From assembly GCA_002102555.1 (NCBI GenBank), contig MCFL01000139.1, positions 1 through 62,576 of the forward strand: 62,576 nucleotides of DNA. The letters are read 5' to 3'. The DNA is from Catenaria anguillulae PL171. Taxonomy: Eukaryota > Blastocladiomycota > Blastocladiomycetes > Blastocladiales > Catenariaceae. Below are positions 42,252 through 53,493 of the stretch, in pieces. The notes below the pieces were generated by a model, which saw only the letters and a list, made by a program, of their open reading frames with translations, was not told the origin of the DNA and ran no database searches. A program made the position numbers and the translations under genes. Positions within the stretch are counted from its first letter, which is position 1, and every line of letters starts with the position of its first letter.

Positions 42252-43938
42252 TCATTGCCCAGGCTGATACATGGGCGCTTGCGCATGCGCTTGCTGTTGA
42301 AACGGCGGCGGCGAATACCCTTGCTGCCCCTGCGCTGCTTGCGGCACCGACTGCGGCGGCTGTTGTTGGAACTGCTGCTGATTTGCTGGCGGGCTCCAAT
42401 TCGGCGGCGGTGCCGCATACACTTGTTGCTGCTGCAGTGTTGGCGGCGGTGTGTATCCTGGCTGCTGCGAAGCAATGGACCCGCCCGTGTGCATTATGGG
42501 CATGCCTTGCCCTGCGGCAGGGGGTACGCCCATTTGTTGCTGCGGCTGATGCTGGGCCGCAGGTGGATAATACCCGTTTGGCAGCTGCGGCGGCATGCCT
42601 CCATATACATACGCTGGGCCCGCGGAATACCCAGCTTGCGAATGTGCTGTGGCACCCCTGACGGCCTCGTCCATCAATCGGTCGTACGTGGCGCGCGCGC
42701 GTGTCAGCTTGTCGTTGAGGTCGAGCACGCGGTCCTTTTTCGCGCGCACGGCCGTGAGTTGTGTGACGAGTGCGGGCCGCAGGTCGACGAGTTGCCGGTA
42801 CTGTTGTTGGATTTCAGCATGGTCCAGCGGGTTGGTTGTACGCGGGTCGAGCGTCGCAAGCGTGGCCAGCAGTGCGTCAATGGTGGCCGCGTGGGCGAGG
42901 AGCGAGTCGAGCGACGCTGAAGAGCCGGAGCCAGGTGAGGCGGTCGGTGCTGAGGCGGATGCGCCTGACCCTTGAGCGGCCGGGTTGCCGCTGCCGCCAC
43001 CATCGAGCCGTTGCACATAATTGCTTGGAATCAATCCCGATTTGCCGCGCAACGTGCCCTCCCACCAATCGTCATAGTCGGCGTCGGTCACGGCAATCAC
43101 GTCGCCTGTGCGAAATGGGAGCTCGCCGCGGTCCGTGCCGGGAAAGTCGTACAGGGCGCGCACGTGGAACTGGATCTGCTGCGAGTCCGCCGTGGGCGGC
43201 GGAGGAATGGGTGAAACGACCGATGTACGAGCGGTGGTGGAAGATGTAATGGTTGACGTGCGCTTTTGCTGCTCTTGTGCTTGGTGCTCGGACAGTGACA
43301 GGGCAATGGCCAGCTCGAGATCCTCCTTTTCCTTCAACTTGCGTGCCTCCTCGTCATCATCTTTTTTCGCGCCGCCCGCCGCCGCCGCAGGCTTGTTTTG
43401 CCTGCGACGACTTGCCGCCTCGGCGGCATTGCCCGCCACAAACACATGCCCCAAACCCACGAGCTTGGCTTTGACATCTGCCATGTACCCCAACATTGGA
43501 TCGTCGCGATACTCTTGCACACACATTTCAATGACGGCACGGATCTTGTCCTTGACTTTTGGGTGAGTTTCCGAGGCGGTGAGTGCCTTGACGAGCACCT
43601 CGGTGAACTGGCGCGATGAGATTTCGCGCTGCACGTGCTTTGAGCAGTTTTTCACGAGCGATTCCGTGAGCGACAGGGCGAGTAGGCCCACGTTTGGGTT
43701 GCGATGCGGCACGCGTTTGGAGATGGCCAGCACGCACTCGCGGGCGCCCTGCGCGCCCTGTGTGTCGACGAGGTCGCAGAGCGACAGGAAGAGCGACCAG
43801 TCCTCTCCGATGGCCGATTCGGAGGTTGCTTGGTCTGTATGGTCACACACACGGCCCGTTAGTCGGACGCGGTAGGGGGGTTCTACCGAAAAGAAAAGGA
43901 TGGGGGCACGTGCCGACAAGTTCTCGAATGGATGGCAT
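42252..43938 (-). CDS. HSE1: ESCRT-0 subunit Hse1 (STAM-like)
   Basis: Two exons (43887-43938, 42252-43834) give 544 residues. A VHS domain (about 10-150: DQATSESAIGEDWSLFLSLC, TESLVKNCSKHVQREI), a ubiquitin-interacting motif (KEKEDLELAIALSLSEH), an SH3 domain (FHVRALYDFPGTDRGELPF..DDWWEGTL.GKSGLIPSNYV) and a GAT-like coiled coil follow in the order typical of Hse1/STAM. The C-terminal 130 residues are Gln/Pro-rich. With Vps27 it sorts ubiquitinated cargo at endosomes. The small first exon was chosen because its GT donor, a gactaac branch site and the phase all fit; exon 1 encodes only 17 residues. Confidence 0.9.
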
Positions 43939-44449
43939 GGTGATGATACGCTGTGGCTATAATACGTGTGCTCAGAGTGTGTGTACGTATTACACAGGCG
44001 AGTCATTCACATGTGCATGGCAGTCTTGAGGATTCTTACACGTCAAGAATCAGCGGACGCAAAAGTCCCAACTGACTTGGACGTAACGAGCCACGCCACA
44101 CTGGCAGCAAGTTGATCGACAGCCCGTCCAGTCAGCTGCACGTGAGGATGACTTCGTCACGGCTTCTGTCAGCTTCCAAGCCCATCCAAGCAGCTTTGAA
44201 CTGCAACAAGATTCGAACCTTGGCCCTTGAAGCAAGTGTGTGCAGCGCTTGCCGATTCGACCAAGAAGCCTGCTTGTTGATTTCGTCCGCCAACACACCG
44301 CCCCCAGAGAAAAGCAGAAAAGAAGAAAAGAGGAGAGAGCCCTCACACTGCTCCCCTTTCATTGCATCAAAACAAGTAAGAATCGTCTTCAGTCAATGCA
44401 ACGTTAACGTTACGTATCGCCGACACTGACTGGAAATCGTTAACCGCAA
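43939..44449. other. Divergent region between HSE1 and BRF1
   Basis: Both genes start outward from here, so it holds two promoters. A tRNA-like stretch at about 44200-44275 on the minus strand has TTCGAAT and a D-stem, but its acceptor and T stems do not pair; it was not called as a gene. Confidence 0.5.
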
Positions 44450-47357
44450 ATGCCCATCAACACAAAGTACCACTGCCAATGTCCCGGCGGCCACCCGCAG
44501 GCCGAGTCGGTCATGACCAACGACGCCGCGGGCAACACCGTATGCGCCGACTGCGGTACCGTGCTGGAGCAGGACGAAATCGTGGCCGAGGTCACCTTCC
44601 TCGAGGGCAGCAATGGCGGGCACACGGCCCTTGGCGGCCGAGTCACTGCCGATTCCGTTGGTACGCCAGTCATGACATGTTGATGTTGATTCCCTTCTTG
44701 GATCACACAACAAGCGCTGACCGACTCCACCATCCATGCATCCATGCATCCATACATCCATACATCCAGGCCGACACGCTTTGCCTGGCATGGGCAGATC
44801 ATCTGGCCGCAACCCAACCTACGACGCCCGCCAGCTCATCACGCAATACGCCCACTCGCTCGCCGTTGCCAACGACTCGGTCATTGAATCTGCGCACCGC
44901 CTCTACACGCTCGCTTACATCCAAAAGCTCACGCTAGGCAAGCGCAAAACACTTGTGTGCGCTGCATGCCTGTACATTGCCCTGCGCAAGGAGCGCCAAG
45001 CAGTCATGCTGATTGAACTTGCCGAACTGGTTGGCGTGTCCGTCTTCAAACTCGGCACCGTGTTTATGCAACTGCGCCGCGAATTCCCAAGCGTGGCCAA
45101 CGTGGACGACATTGACCCTTCCGTGTACATTTCACGATTTGCGCAGGCGCTCGAGTTTGGCAACAAGACAAGGGACGTGGCCAATGACGCCATGTTGCTT
45201 GTGAAGCGTATGCAACTCGACTGGATCGCGGACGGCCGCCGCCCCGCAGGCATTTGCGGCGCGTGCTTGCTGATTGCCGCCCGCATGCACCATTTCCATC
45301 GCACCGTCAAGGAGATTGTCCATGTGGTGAAAATGTCCGACTCGACCGTCATTCAGCGTTTGCGCGAGTTTTCTCGCACGCCGGCCGCACAGTTGAGCGC
45401 AAAGGAGTTTCGCGAAAAGGCCGCGGATAAGGAGGCCGTGGCCGCGAGCTTGCCGCCGTCGTACCTCAAGCATCGTGTCAAGGAGGTGTTGCAGATGAGT
45501 GTCAAGGGCGAGCTACCCGAGGGCGTGTCGGTCGAGAGCTTGCCCAAGGCGTTGGTAAAGAAGGTCAAGCGCGAGATGAATATCAGGGATGATGTGGAGT
45601 CACCGTCCAAGGCTGCACAAGATGCCACTGAAGATGCCGATGCAGATGCAGATGCAGAGGCTGAGGCTGCCGCGGACGACGAGGAGGCCGAAGACGAGCA
45701 AGCCGAGGAGCCAACCACGCCAGTCAAGCTCAAGAGCAAAGGCAAGGCCAAAGCCAAAGCCAAACCTGCAGCCGCCGCTGACGCTGCCGTCGTCGGTGGT
45801 CGCGCCCGCCGAGGCCACCCGCCCAAGCCTGCCTCAGGCGCACACCACCCATCCGACGCATCCAAATCGGACGACGACGACGAAGACGACGAGCCTGCAC
45901 ACCCGAACCGGGGCCGTGCACGTGTTGCCGCAAGCCAACTGCAAGTGCTGTCCCCCGAGCCCACGCAACGCATCCGTCGACGCTCCTCTGCGTCCGCGGC
46001 GGTGGCGGCAGCGTCCGCCAACCACGGGTCGGACGAGGAGGATGCCATGCAACTCGATGCGTCTGGATCCGATGACGATGCAAAGACGCCCGTTCCGCAG
46101 CCGCTCAAGCGCACGCGCAAACGTAAAGCCGCAGCAGCCGCTGGTGATGTTGGTGAGACCAAGGCCGAGGAAGACGACGACGACGACGACGAAGAGTCTC
46201 AATCTGCGGAAATCCAAGGCCTTAAATCGGAAATTGTCGAACTTGCCCAACTTTTGCTCACGCAATCCACCCCCTCGACCTCGCGCCCCTCATCTGCCAT
46301 GTCCACGCCCGCCGGCTCCCCCGCACGCCCATCCGCCTCAGGCATCTCGCCACACGTGCGCAAACGTGCTCGCACGTATGGGGCGTCAGCGGCCGCCGTT
46401 GCCCTCAACGAGCGCGACCTCGTCGCAGCCCTGCAACTGGCCATGCCCAAGAACCCGGCCACGTCGGGCACATATGCCGAGCTCGACAAGTCGACGCCCG
46501 GAGCAGACATTGAGCCACCCGCGGCCACGGCTCAGCTCAAGGACATTGTGCCCATGAGCAAGCTGCTCAAAACACGCCTCGCGCCGCCGCTCCCGCCAAA
46601 GGCCGAGCTCTTGGCCTCGGGTGCCGGCCGCAGCTCCGATGCGACTGAACTGGATGAGGCGGGCCCCGCACATCGCGGCATGACTCCTCTGCAAGTCGCC
46701 GGCGGGTACGCCCCATTGGCACGCGACCCGTCGCTTGGTGTGATTCCCCTGACTGACGCCGACCGCAACTTGTCGGATCTGGACTCGGACCCGGAAGTCA
46801 CGAGCGCGCTCATCACGGACGCGGCTGCCGTGCGCGTACGCGAGCAGCTGTGGGTGCACCAGAACCGCGACTGGATGGCGGCCCAGGCAGAGATTCAGCG
46901 CAAGCGTGCCGAGGCGGCAAAGAATGGTGAGGAGGGCAAGCGCAAGCGTGGCGGGCGCAAGCGGAAGGCCGCGGGTGCAGCCGATGGCGCAGATGCGGGT
47001 CCGCCCAGGGACGTGGTGGATGCGGTGCATCGGTTGGTGAGGAAAAAGGTGAGTGCAAAGGTGAATCGCGAGAGTGTGGCCGATTTGTTTGGGCCTTTGG
47101 TTGGGGCGGGAGGCGCAGGTGGGGCGGCTGGCGGTGGTGAGGAGGAAGACGGTGGTGAGGCCGAGTTTATGGTCGAGGACGAGTGGGGAGGAGGTGAAGG
47201 CGGCCAGGGTGCCGCGGGCGAGTACTATGGGCACGACGAGTATGGTGCTGGCACTGGTGGCAGTGCAGGTTCGGGTGCGCCTGGTGGGTTTCCCAACATT
47301 GGCATGCTCGGCAGCATGTATGGCGCGACTGACGACCATGGGTTTGAAGAGTATTGA
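44450..47357 (+). CDS. BRF1: TFIIIB subunit Brf1
   Basis: Two exons (44450-44660, 44770-47357) give 932 residues. The N-terminal zinc ribbon (YHCQCPGG...VCADCGTVLEQDEIVAEV) is followed by two cyclin folds (about 80-265: TYDARQLITQYAHSLAV; DVANDAMLLVKRMQLDWIADGRRPAGICGA). A long charged linker has Lys/Ala and acidic tracts. The TBP-binding segment near 770-820 (NLSDLDSDPEVTSALIT; QLWVHQNRDWMAAQAEIQ) matches BRF1 homology block II. It recruits RNA polymerase III to tRNA genes. The intron contains catccatgcatccatg repeats. The protein is longer than yeast Brf1 (596) because of the linker. Confidence 0.93.
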
Positions 47358-47588
47358 GTCGGTTTTGGGTTTGATGGACTCCACTATGAGTATACTCTTG
47401 TGTCGATTGGACTCTTGACTCTATATCATTTATATAGTCATCTAAATATGTATTCGGATATGATTGATGCACTAGAGGACAGGGCGTTACTTTTTATGAA
47501 AATAGGCACAGCTCAGCTCACAATTGTACATGCACGTGAAATGCGAGTTGCTTCCACACTGCGCGGGTATTGGAACTGGTCGGTTGTT

Positions 47589-47955
47589 TCATTTGGTGTC
47601 AGGCAAGAATGTCCACAATAGACGGAGAAAAATGTGCGCAGAACACGAACCATAAGCACCCCGAGCGACGCTGTGGTACATGGACGCTGCTATGAGCACA
47701 AGGAGTAGAGCGAGAAGGCGCATGGTTGAAGCAGTGCTGTTTGCGTCGAGAGCGGTTGGTTGACGTGTCGACAGAGACATGATTGTGGTATGACAGATAC
47801 ACAGCGAGTCGCTGGGGGTTGACAAGTTTGTGAAGATAGGAAGAGCCGTCGACGGGCTCGTCTTGGCTTTTGTATTCGGGTGCATAACGATGGGCCTGAA
47901 TGCCGCTGCGTACCATGATGGCGTTCAAAAGTTTGGCGGTCCCTCGCATTCGCAT
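47589..47955 (-). CDS. Hypothetical small membrane protein
   Basis: A possible two-exon gene (47801-47955, 47589-47736) of 100 residues. The first half is polar (IQAHRYAPEYKSQDEPVDG). The second has one hydrophobic segment, MRLLALLLVLIAASMY. The splice keeps the frame and uses GTATCT..ACAG. No family recognised. The gap between BRF1 and RPC17 would otherwise be 870 bp. A downstream intron after GAYG is also possible. Confidence 0.35.
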
Positions 47956-48230
47956 TGATATTGGGAGGACGAGACTCTCAACGGAAGGGATCGTGGTGGG
48001 GATCACCTGTCTCCGCCATGATCGCAGCTTCGTGAGACATGTGAGTTCCTGCGCACGAACGGCCGTTTTTGTTATGTTTTGCTTTGACCAGTTTTGACCG
48101 AGCGACTAACTACTATGGTCAATTATGGCCTGGTCCGGCAGCATGAGCGGATTCCTGGGCAGGAAACAGTGACAAAAGAATGAAGGATAAATACTTTCAA
48201 CACTACTTTACGACGAGAACTGAAGGTTGG

Positions 48231-48806
48231 TCATGACAAATCCATTGCATCTGTGCTCGGCGCTGCCTGCTCCTCGCCGTCCAAAACCAAATCTGCCGGT
48301 TGTGCTGGTGGGATAGGTAGCGTTTCCTTGATAATGGCCAGCATTTCCTCTTGCTGTTCGTGAGTGAAACGCTCATCAATCTCTTCGATGCACTATCATA
48401 CCAACGATTTCGTGTTCCAATGTCAGTTAGTTTACACTGGGCCAATCCAAGTGGAGTTGCCGAAGAGCACGATGGAGCGTACGGTAAACAATCCGGTCAT
48501 GCTGCTTGGTCGGTTGTTGAGCAGCATGAGCTGCTCACCCTTGAGCAATCCAAAGCGTGCAATGCGCTCGAGGAACGAGGTGAAGTCGTCGTCGGTCCAG
48601 TGGCGCGGCAGGTCGTTGACCTTTGTCATGTATGAAAAGACTTGGCGCTCGATTTCGGTGCCAATCTTTGGGGCGGGGCGGCCGTCGGCGTGCGCCTTGC
48701 GGACAGCGGCATTGTGAGTCTTGCGCTGGTCCTGGTGCTTTGCCTTGAGCAAGGTGAAGACCTCGTAGTTTGAGAGGAGGGCGACTTGCGGGTTGACACA
48801 CTGCAT
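48231..48806 (-). CDS. RPC17: RNA polymerase III subunit RPC17 (RPC9/CRCP)
   Basis: Two exons (48483-48806, 48231-48380) give 157 residues. The start, MQCVNPQVALLSNYEVFTLL, and the HRDC-like C-terminal part (ARFGLLKGEQLMLLNNRPSS, then IDERFTHEQQEEMLAIIKETLP) match the Rpb4/RPC9 family. The intron has a clear ctaactgac branch site. RPC17 with RPC25 forms the Pol III stalk and is known to contact Brf1, whose gene lies 870 bp away. The acidic tail ends EEQAAPSTDAMDLS. Confidence 0.83.
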
Positions 48807-49246
48807 AGTATTGCGCGGATGTTGCGTCGAGTGTGTCTGTTCTTGTTCGGCGTGACTTTTTGGTCAATACTTTAGTTCATGGCAAATGTCATGATGTGCG
48901 AGTGTCTGTCGGGTCGAGTCTGTGCGAACCGAGACGAGACAAACCAGCATGCGAACAGAGTGATGGGGCCGCCGATCTCGTCCTCGTTCGGGCCCAACAT
49001 TGCGGCCGATAACATACAAATTTGGCCTTCGGATTTGGCCGGGTTATGAGGAAACAAATTAACATCTGTCAGCTTGTTATATTTTAAATACGTTAAGTTG
49101 TCACTCACTAACGCAAAGTTAGTAATGCAATGCAATGAAGGCTCATTTCATGCTGTACAACTGCATTTAAGAATCAGCCATCCATCCAACGATCACTCCC
49201 CCCTCGGTCAGTCAGTCCCTACCCATTCCACGGACACAGAGCCATC
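48807..49246. other. Divergent promoter of RPC17 and MAS2
   Basis: No gene. AT-rich around 49070-49130. Both neighbours are transcribed away from it. Confidence 0.55.
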
Positions 49247-50780
49247 ATGCCCCCAACGTCCACCGCCGCCGCCGCTCTTGCCGCCCCACTGCGCACTGCC
49301 GCCAGCTCGGCCGCCTCGCTCGTCACCCGCACCACCCGCCTGCCATCTGGACTGACGGTTGCCACCATCCCAACCACCTCGCACTTTGCGGCCGTTGGCG
49401 TGTACGTGGACGCCGGGCCCGTGTACGAGACGTCGGACGACCGCGGTGCCTCACGCTTTGTGTCTTCGCTTGCCTTCAAGTCGACGCAATCGAGCTCGGA
49501 GCAAGATATCATGCAAGCCATGGCGCAAATGGGCGGCAACCTGTTTTGCACGTCGACTCGCGAGTCGCTCATCTATCAAGGATCGGTCTTGACCCACGAG
49601 GTGCCAAGGGCCGTCAAGCTGCTTGCCGATGTCACGCTGCGCCCGGCGATCACGGACGCTGAGATGGACCAAGCGCGGGCGACGTTGGCATTTGAGGCAG
49701 AGGAGATTCTGGCGCATCCCGCGGCGTACTTGGGCGAGCTCTTACACGCCGTGGCATACGGCGGCAAGGGCTTGGGCAACAGCGTTGTGTGTGATCCCGA
49801 TCAGGCGCGATCCATGGACAAGGCCGTTGTTGAGCGGTATTTCAAGCGGTACCTGCATCCCTCCAGGATGGTGATTGCCGGCGCCGGCGTCCAGCACGAG
49901 TGGCTGTGTGAATTGGTTGAAAAGGAGTTTGTGACCAAAGTGCCTGCTGGTCCGTTTTGCTTTCCACTCACACTCACCCAGCACTCACCCAGTCTGGGGC
50001 TTGTCACGCTCACATTCGCACCCGGTGTAATACTCTCTGCCAGATTCGACCATTGCAAAGGACCCAACGACCCCTTATGTTGGCGGCACACACACACTCG
50101 CCGTGCCGCCGCCGCCGCCAACCCACACCAACTTTGAGCAACCATTAACGCACATGCAAGTCGCCTTCCCCGTACCCACCTTCACCCACCCCGACATGTT
50201 CCCTCTGTCTGTTCTTCAAGTGCTCATGGGCGGCGGCGGCTCTTTCTCTGCGGGCGGGCCAGGCAAGGGCATGTACTCTCGCCTGTACACCAACGTGCTC
50301 AACCGCTACGCATGGATGGAATCGTGTGTTGCTTTCCAGCACGCCTATGCGCGGTCAAACTCGCTCTTTGGTATTTCCGCAAGTTGCTTGCCCACGCACA
50401 ACCAGTTCTTGGCCAATGTGCTTGCAGGCGAGCTGGTCCAGATGACTAAGGAGTATGCTGGCGACGAGGTCGAGCGCGCAAAGAACCAGCTCAAGAGCAG
50501 CTTGTTGATGAATTTGGAAAGCCAAGTGATTACTGTCGAGGACATTGGCCGCCAGGTCTTGGCGCAGGGCACGCGTGTGGAGCCGTTCGAGTTGGTAGAC
50601 AAGATTGAGCGGGTCGACAAGGACGAGTTGGTCCGGGTTGCAACCGAAATGGTGGCCAGGCAGCCAACATCGGTCATTGTGGGCGAGGACGTCAATGGCG
50701 TTGGCGACTTTGCGGCGAGCTTGAGTGCATTTCGGGGTGGCAGCGGCCAGCAACAGCAAAAGAAGCGGTTTTGGCGGTGA
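49247..50780 (+). CDS. MAS2: Mitochondrial processing peptidase alpha subunit
   Basis: Two exons (49247-49949, 50044-50780) give 479 residues. The Ala-rich N-terminus is a presequence. The M16 fold follows ([39 protein letters not shown]). The inactive half lacks a full HXXEH zinc site, as expected for alpha. The diagnostic glycine-rich loop [20 protein letters not shown] lies near 280. With the beta subunit it removes presequences in the matrix; the loop guides the substrate. Confidence 0.93.
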
Positions 50781-51016
50781 GCAAGGAGGGAGGAGATCTT
50801 TGTTGCGGTCAAGCATTGCTTGGAGCGGAATGGCTTTTGTGCAGGCTGTGGTTGCTAGCATGTTTTTGTAGATCGTCTTGAAAAAAAATGAAGCAATGGA
50901 CTTGTATTTTTGCTAGCGATGGGTGTCTCAAGTCACGACAGTGCGCATGTCCGTCTGACTGAGAAATGAGAAGTTGGGGCCGACGAAAAGTGCAAAAGTT
51001 TACCGCCACCCGATAA

Positions 51017-51088
51017 TGTCACCTCCCAGAATCGAACTGGGGCCGCCACGGCCACAACGTGGAGTACTAACCACTATACTAAGGTGAC
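51017..51088 (-). tRNA. tRNA-His(GTG), right-hand cluster
   Basis: 72 nt with the intact T loop TTCGATT. No LINE fragment is present upstream here, so this is the empty form of the site at 30281. Confidence 0.93.
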
Positions 51089-51203
51089 TTGTTGCTCGGA
51101 AGGCCGATTCTTGCCACAGCTTTTACTTGCGATGGCGGGCGTTCCGCGACTTGTGTGAAAAAAGTTGTCAACTACAAGAGAAAGTTGGGCAACGCGAACA
51201 AAA

Positions 51204-51285
51204 TGTCCAAGGCAGGGTTCGAACCTGCGCCTCCGAAGAGAACAGCACCTGAAGCTGCCGCCTTAGACCGCTCGGCCACTTGAAC
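51204..51285 (-). tRNA. tRNA-Leu(CAG), right-hand cluster
   Basis: 82 nt, same cloverleaf as 8860-8941. Confidence 0.92.
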
Positions 51286-51503
51286 ATGACCTAGATTCGG
51301 TCACTTGTCACTATCATCGAAATGTCGAAAAGTTCTCAGCTCGTGGGCACGCATGCAGGTCTTGAGTTTGCCAGTCCGGAGCCCGCCAACGGCCGCGGCC
51401 AATGTCCACCCAGCTTGCGGTGTACGGCGGCCATCCTGTTGGCTGACCTGACCAGACGACAAGATCAGATGACAAAACAGTTGGTCGTCGACATACAATG
51501 TGC

Positions 51504-51560
51504 GGATCAGGCAGGAATCGAACCAGCGCCCTCATGATGACCGAAAATTTTCCCAAAACC
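51504..51560 (-). repeat. tRNA 3'-half-like repeat A, third form
   Basis: As 30887-30943, with a t/c difference in the T stem. Confidence 0.45.
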
Positions 51561-51600
51561 AAAACAACGCAGAAACAAAGCAGGCGAGCGAAAAGAAATA

Positions 51601-51672
51601 TAGCGCCACTCCGTTTCGATCAGAGGACCTCCAGGTTATGAGCCTGGCGCGCTTCCACTGCGCCACGGCGCT
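51601..51672 (-). tRNA. Initiator tRNA-Met(CAT), right-hand cluster, minus
   Basis: 72 nt. One D-arm-side base differs from the other copies (AGCGCCGTGG rather than AGCGCCATGG). Confidence 0.9.
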
Positions 51673-51865
51673 GTTGACCGTGTGCTCGCCGTAATTGAAG
51701 TCGTGACCAAGACTGGATAATCAATGAGGGTTTCCAGCGAAACTATCGGAGCAAATGCTGTGTGTCGAACTGTTCCACAGAGAACAGGCAACCCGGAGCC
51801 TTCCAGTCGTCTCGCACGTACGACAAGCACGAGTGGTCACCATTGCTTTCGCAAGAAAAGCAAAA

Positions 51866-51937
51866 AGGTCCCGCCGAGGTTCGAACTCGGGTTACCGGAT
51901 TCAAAGTCCGGGGTGATCACCACTACACTACGGAACC
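51866..51937 (-). tRNA. tRNA-Gln(TTG), right-hand cluster
   Basis: 72 nt, same as 31879-31950. The downstream spacer is also conserved. Confidence 0.93.
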
Positions 51938-52152
51938 GTGATAGTATTTTCGAGTGAGCTATTGCCCCGTATAATTCGTCACCGCTTGACGCAAAACGCA
52001 AAATGGGAAGGACATTTTGAGTCTCGGAGCTGTGCGCGGTGGTTGCGTAACTAAATAACTCTGCGAGGAGGATTGCTGGCGACCCCAGGTCTGGCTCATT
52101 GAGGGCGGGAAGCAATTCGCCAACCACACGCCCAGGTTTGCGGGACAAAAAG

Positions 52153-52225
52153 CGAACCTACCAGGGATCGAACCTGGAATCTCCTGATCCGTAGTCAGGC
52201 GCCTTATCCGTTTGGCCATAGGTCC
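52153..52225 (-). tRNA. tRNA-Arg(ACG), right-hand cluster
   Basis: 73 nt. One D-loop base differs (ccgtttgg for ccatttgg) within the LINE target, and there is no insertion. Confidence 0.92.
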
Positions 52226-52290
52226 TCTTGTTAATAATAGGGGTTTGATTTCGACCCCGTTCACAAAATTGATTTCTTCCAACAAAAAGT

Positions 52291-52342
52291 TTGGCAATTG
52301 TCCTCAACACTCACGGGCCCGTGTTCGAACCCTGCCTGCACC
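52291..52342 (+). repeat. tRNA 3'-half-like repeat B, right-hand cluster
   Basis: Copy of 8091-8142 in the same position relative to tRNA-Arg. Confidence 0.45.
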
Positions 52343-52591
52343 AATCGGACAGTTCAGATTGCAGGAGGGAACAGACCAAGACCTTGACTTGCTTGCCTGC
52401 CCATCTGCCCATCGGTCGCTGAGCGTTTGGAGCCGTCTGCTGGTCACGGGGCAGGCACAAAGAGGAGCGCACAGGAAACGCTCAACAACGAACTTCTTCT
52501 TGGAGCTTCGTGGGCCCTGGACTGGGACACATTTGCACTTCGCAGGGGTTTGGGGAACTCGGTGGCTTGAAACAGCAGGCGTTAACAACAA

Positions 52592-52664
52592 GGTCGTATG
52601 GTGTAGTCGGTTAGCACACGAGACTCTGAATCTCGGGACCTGAGTTCGAATCTCAGTATGACCT
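52592..52664 (+). tRNA. tRNA-Gln(CTG), right-hand cluster
   Basis: 73 nt, same cloverleaf as 8379-8451. Confidence 0.93.
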
Positions 52665-52770
52665 AAGAAATGAACTGCGTTGCTTCACTTTTTTTGCCTT
52701 CACCAAACTTGAGACTTGACACATTTCGTGCCACATTAGTGTCTTCTGAGGTAGCGGACCGAAGAAGCAT

Positions 52771-52842
52771 AGCGCCATGGCGCAGTGGAAGCGCGCCAGG
52801 CTCATAACCTGGAGGTCCTCTGATCGAAACGGAGTGGCGCTA
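52771..52842 (+). tRNA. Initiator tRNA-Met(CAT), right-hand cluster, plus
   Basis: 72 nt. Second initiator gene in this cluster, on the opposite strand to the one at 51601. Confidence 0.93.
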
Positions 52843-52882
52843 TTTTTCTTTTCGCTCGCCGGCTCTGTTTTGGTGGTTTTTT

Positions 52883-52938
52883 GGTTTTGGGAACATTTTC
52901 GGTCATCATGAGGGCGCTGGTTCGATTCCTGCCTGGTC
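52883..52938 (+). repeat. tRNA 3'-half-like repeat A, right-hand cluster, plus
   Basis: Inverted relative to 51504-51560. Again it follows initiator Met. Confidence 0.45.
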
Positions 52939-53159
52939 CTTAATTGTCTTTCTGTGGCGTCCCAGCTTGGTCACCTCAGCAAGCTGAGAGGTCGCTGCAA
53001 CCATGCTCTGGGCGGGACATGGCATGCGTCGACAGGCTTCTTTGGTGTCAAACAGCGACAATCGGATGAGGGGTGCAGCCAAAGTCTCCTGTTCTCCATG
53101 ATCCAATTCTGCCGACAAACGAGTATAATAGAAAGAAAACGGCGTATTTCACGTAACAG

Positions 53160-53230
53160 GAACCATTGGTGTAGTGGTAGCATATCACCCTTCCAAGGTG
53201 GCGGCTCGGGTTCGAACCCCGGATGGTTCA
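53160..53230 (+). tRNA. tRNA-Gly(TCC)
   Basis: 71 nt. Acceptor GAACCAT/ATGGTTC with discriminator A, anticodon loop CTTCCAA (TCC), T arm CGGGTTCGAACCCCG. Found only in this cluster. Confidence 0.94.
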
Positions 53231-53493
53231 TTTTTGGTTCGCACTGGTTGCGCTTAACTCTTTTTGTTTCCTTTGACTTGATGTGAAGGACACTATGGCG
53301 TGTTATTGATGGAATAAATATGTGAAAGCCAGGAAACGATTCCCTCGCACCTTGATTCATAACGTGAATGCAACGACAATGTGAATAAGGACGGGAAAAC
53401 ACAAAACGATCTGGCTCCCAACACAGACCGAAGACATGACCAGTGGTCATGAGATTACTTTGACTTTCTCGCTGCCTTTACCAGTGGATCCTA

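Noticed and set aside
44200-44275. tRNA-like stretch upstream of BRF1
   Set aside because: Has a D-stem-like pairing and TTCGAAT, but the acceptor, T stem and anticodon stem do not pair, so it was not called as a tRNA gene.
30216-53230. CRISPR-like array from repeated tRNA blocks
   Set aside because: The repeats are tRNA genes with long conserved spacers, in a eukaryotic genome.
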